DNA of 64,000 nucleotides from Rotaria macrura. Taxonomy: Eukaryota > Rotifera > Eurotatoria > Philodinida > Philodinidae. The notes under the pieces are model-generated. The model was not told the DNA's origin and searched no databases. It worked only from the letters and a program-made list of their open reading frames with translations. The stretch spans positions 1 to 64,000 of the forward strand of contig OENT01000448.1 in NCBI GenBank assembly GCA_900239685.1, given 5' to 3'. The position numbers were made by a program, and so were the translations under genes. How positions within the stretch are numbered: position 1 is the first letter of the stretch; every line of letters starts with the position of its first letter. Below are positions 62,942 through 64,000 of the stretch, one piece after another.

Positions 62942-63616
62942 GTTATTTAGAGACTAGAGATTCATTTAACAGTCTTGTCAACAATAAATTTAAAAAGAGA
63001 TATGTTTTGAAGATTTCTTTTCGATCATGTCTCAGTTATCTACTAAAACTGTATGTCTCAGCATAAAAAAGAAAGAAAACAAAATCAAACAAGCAGACAT
63101 TTGAAGATTGTCTTGCATGATGAACTATTCAATTAAATTATTTTTTGTTCTATTTCTCGCTATGTGAAGCAAAACAATAATTAAGAAGCAAATTGACAAC
63201 CTCATGCGAGTTCTTGTCCATCCAAAGACATGGTGACATGTACCTAGATGATTTTCTACTTTTTTTCGTGTAGATGTGTCAATAATTTGAAGACAGAAGG
63301 AATTGGAACGTTTTTGTTAAAATTTTTCTTGAAAGAACGATGTTGAGAAAAGAAAAAATATTTTTTCCGATTAACTTTGGTGGAACATCTATATTGATCT
63401 TTGACTAGTTTTTTGGGAAATCTTTGAAAGAACAGTACGAGTTACCAAGGGGTAACATCTTTTTAGTAATTTTATAGCAATAAACTTGCCATAGACTCTA
63501 ATTTTGTCCAACTTTTGTTGCACTCCTAACTACTTCTTAGTGTTTCTCGTGGATTCATGGCGGATAAAACATTTTTACATCTGCTACTGGATTTTATGGA
63601 ATTATTTCCCTTGAGC
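62942..63616. other. Upstream flank of the PBZ gene
   Basis: The missing 5' exon(s) and promoter of the PBZ gene probably lie between here and the window end or beyond. I could not identify a start exon. A 92-aa minus-strand frame at 62663-62941 overlaps the first assigned exon in another phase and may hold part of the true upstream exon. Confidence 0.35.
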
Positions 63617-63617
63617 A

Positions 63618-63957
63618 AGGGGTGGCACTTTATCTTTACTTTACCAAATAAAGTAAAGTTGAGGAACTTTACTTTCTCAGTAAAGTAAAGTTGCGTTACT
63701 TTACTTTACCGAATAAAGTAAGGTGTTGAACTTTACTTTACTTGGTAAAGTAAAGTTTTTTTAACTTTACTCGAAAAAGTAAAGTTGAGAAAGCTTGGTT
63801 TTTTAATCTATCTATACAAAATATTTCTGTCTAACTTTACTTTACTTGGTAAAGTAAAGTGATCCAGCTTTACTTTATCCAATAAAGTAAAGTGATTTAC
63901 TTTACTTTACTTAACTTTACTTTTTCAAAGTGAAACAAAGATAAAGTGCCAGCCCTA
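63618..63957. mobile_element. hAT-like MITE with internal palindromic array
   Basis: Terminal inverted repeats AGGGGTGGCACTTTATCTTT (63618-63637) and, on the minus strand, AGGGCTGGCACTTTATCTTT (63956-63937) agree at 19 of 20 bases. Flanks CTTGAGCA (63610-63617) and CTTGAGGC (63958-63965) could be an 8-bp target duplication with two changes. The interior is filled with alternating ACTTTACTTTAC and GTAAAGTAAAGT units, forming a chain of small palindromes. There is no coding capacity, so it would depend on a transposase in trans. Confidence 0.7.
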
Positions 63958-64000
63958 CTTGAGGCTCATTTTCACCGTTTTTTGTACAATGTTGAGAATT

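Noticed and set aside
1..64000. tRNA, rRNA or spliced-leader RNA genes
   Set aside because: I looked for T-loop (GGTTCGAATCC-like) boxes and for the rotifer spliced-leader pattern by eye and found none convincing. A covariance-model scan would be decisive.

Overview
This is AT-rich animal (metazoan) DNA with canonical GT-AG introns. Most introns are 50-70 bp and a few exceed 1 kb. The combination suggests a bdelloid rotifer, for example a Rotaria-like genome. It includes animal genes (tryptophan hydroxylase, TRPV channel, Tubby-like protein, DHHC palmitoyltransferase, GPCR), an armadillo-TIR-SAM protein, a run of PBZ zinc fingers, and at least two genes with a non-metazoan look (a haloalkane dehalogenase and a sterol-type glucosyltransferase). 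The species call is inference; no ribosomal or mitochondrial marker is present.

Layout. 0.7-2.7 kb: two-exon haloalkane dehalogenase-like gene (-). 6.8-7.7 kb: intronless rhodopsin-class GPCR (+). 8.6-16.1 kb: a decay zone holding four broken genes: TFIIH p62 (GTF2H1), casein kinase II beta (CSNK2B), a chimera of a von Willebrand A domain and an egghead-type mannosyltransferase (all -), and a DDE transposase remnant (+). 16.3-20.3 kb: no gene seen. 20.4-23.8 kb: ARM-TIR-SAM gene (-), head to head with a TRPV channel (+, 24.5-27.7 kb). 27.7-32.5 kb: no gene, but a long imperfect inverted repeat. 32.5-39.8 kb: tryptophan hydroxylase (+, 11 exons), with an intronless same-strand gene nested in intron 3 and a foldback element in intron 9. 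40.0-43.0 kb: DHHC palmitoyltransferase (-), tail to tail with TPH. 43.9-48.2 kb: Tubby-like gene (+, 14 exons). 48.8-49.0 kb: 64-aa PMP3/UPF0057 proteolipid (+). 51.7-56.1 kb: 996-aa glucosyltransferase (-) with an N-terminal jelly-roll-like region and a C-terminal domain of the kind found in fungal sterol glucosyltransferases. 59.7-62.8 kb: seven-finger PBZ protein (-) with a foldback element in its large intron. 63.6-64.0 kb: a hAT-like MITE with an internal palindromic array.

The genes do not form one pathway. Several belong to sensory or neuronal biology (TPH for serotonin synthesis, TRPV, Tubby, GPCR). Two touch NAD+/ADP-ribose biology: the TIR protein (potential NAD+ hydrolase) and the PBZ protein (predicted poly(ADP-ribose) reader). 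Exon boundaries were worked out by hand from splice motifs, phase and remembered family patterns. No database search was run.
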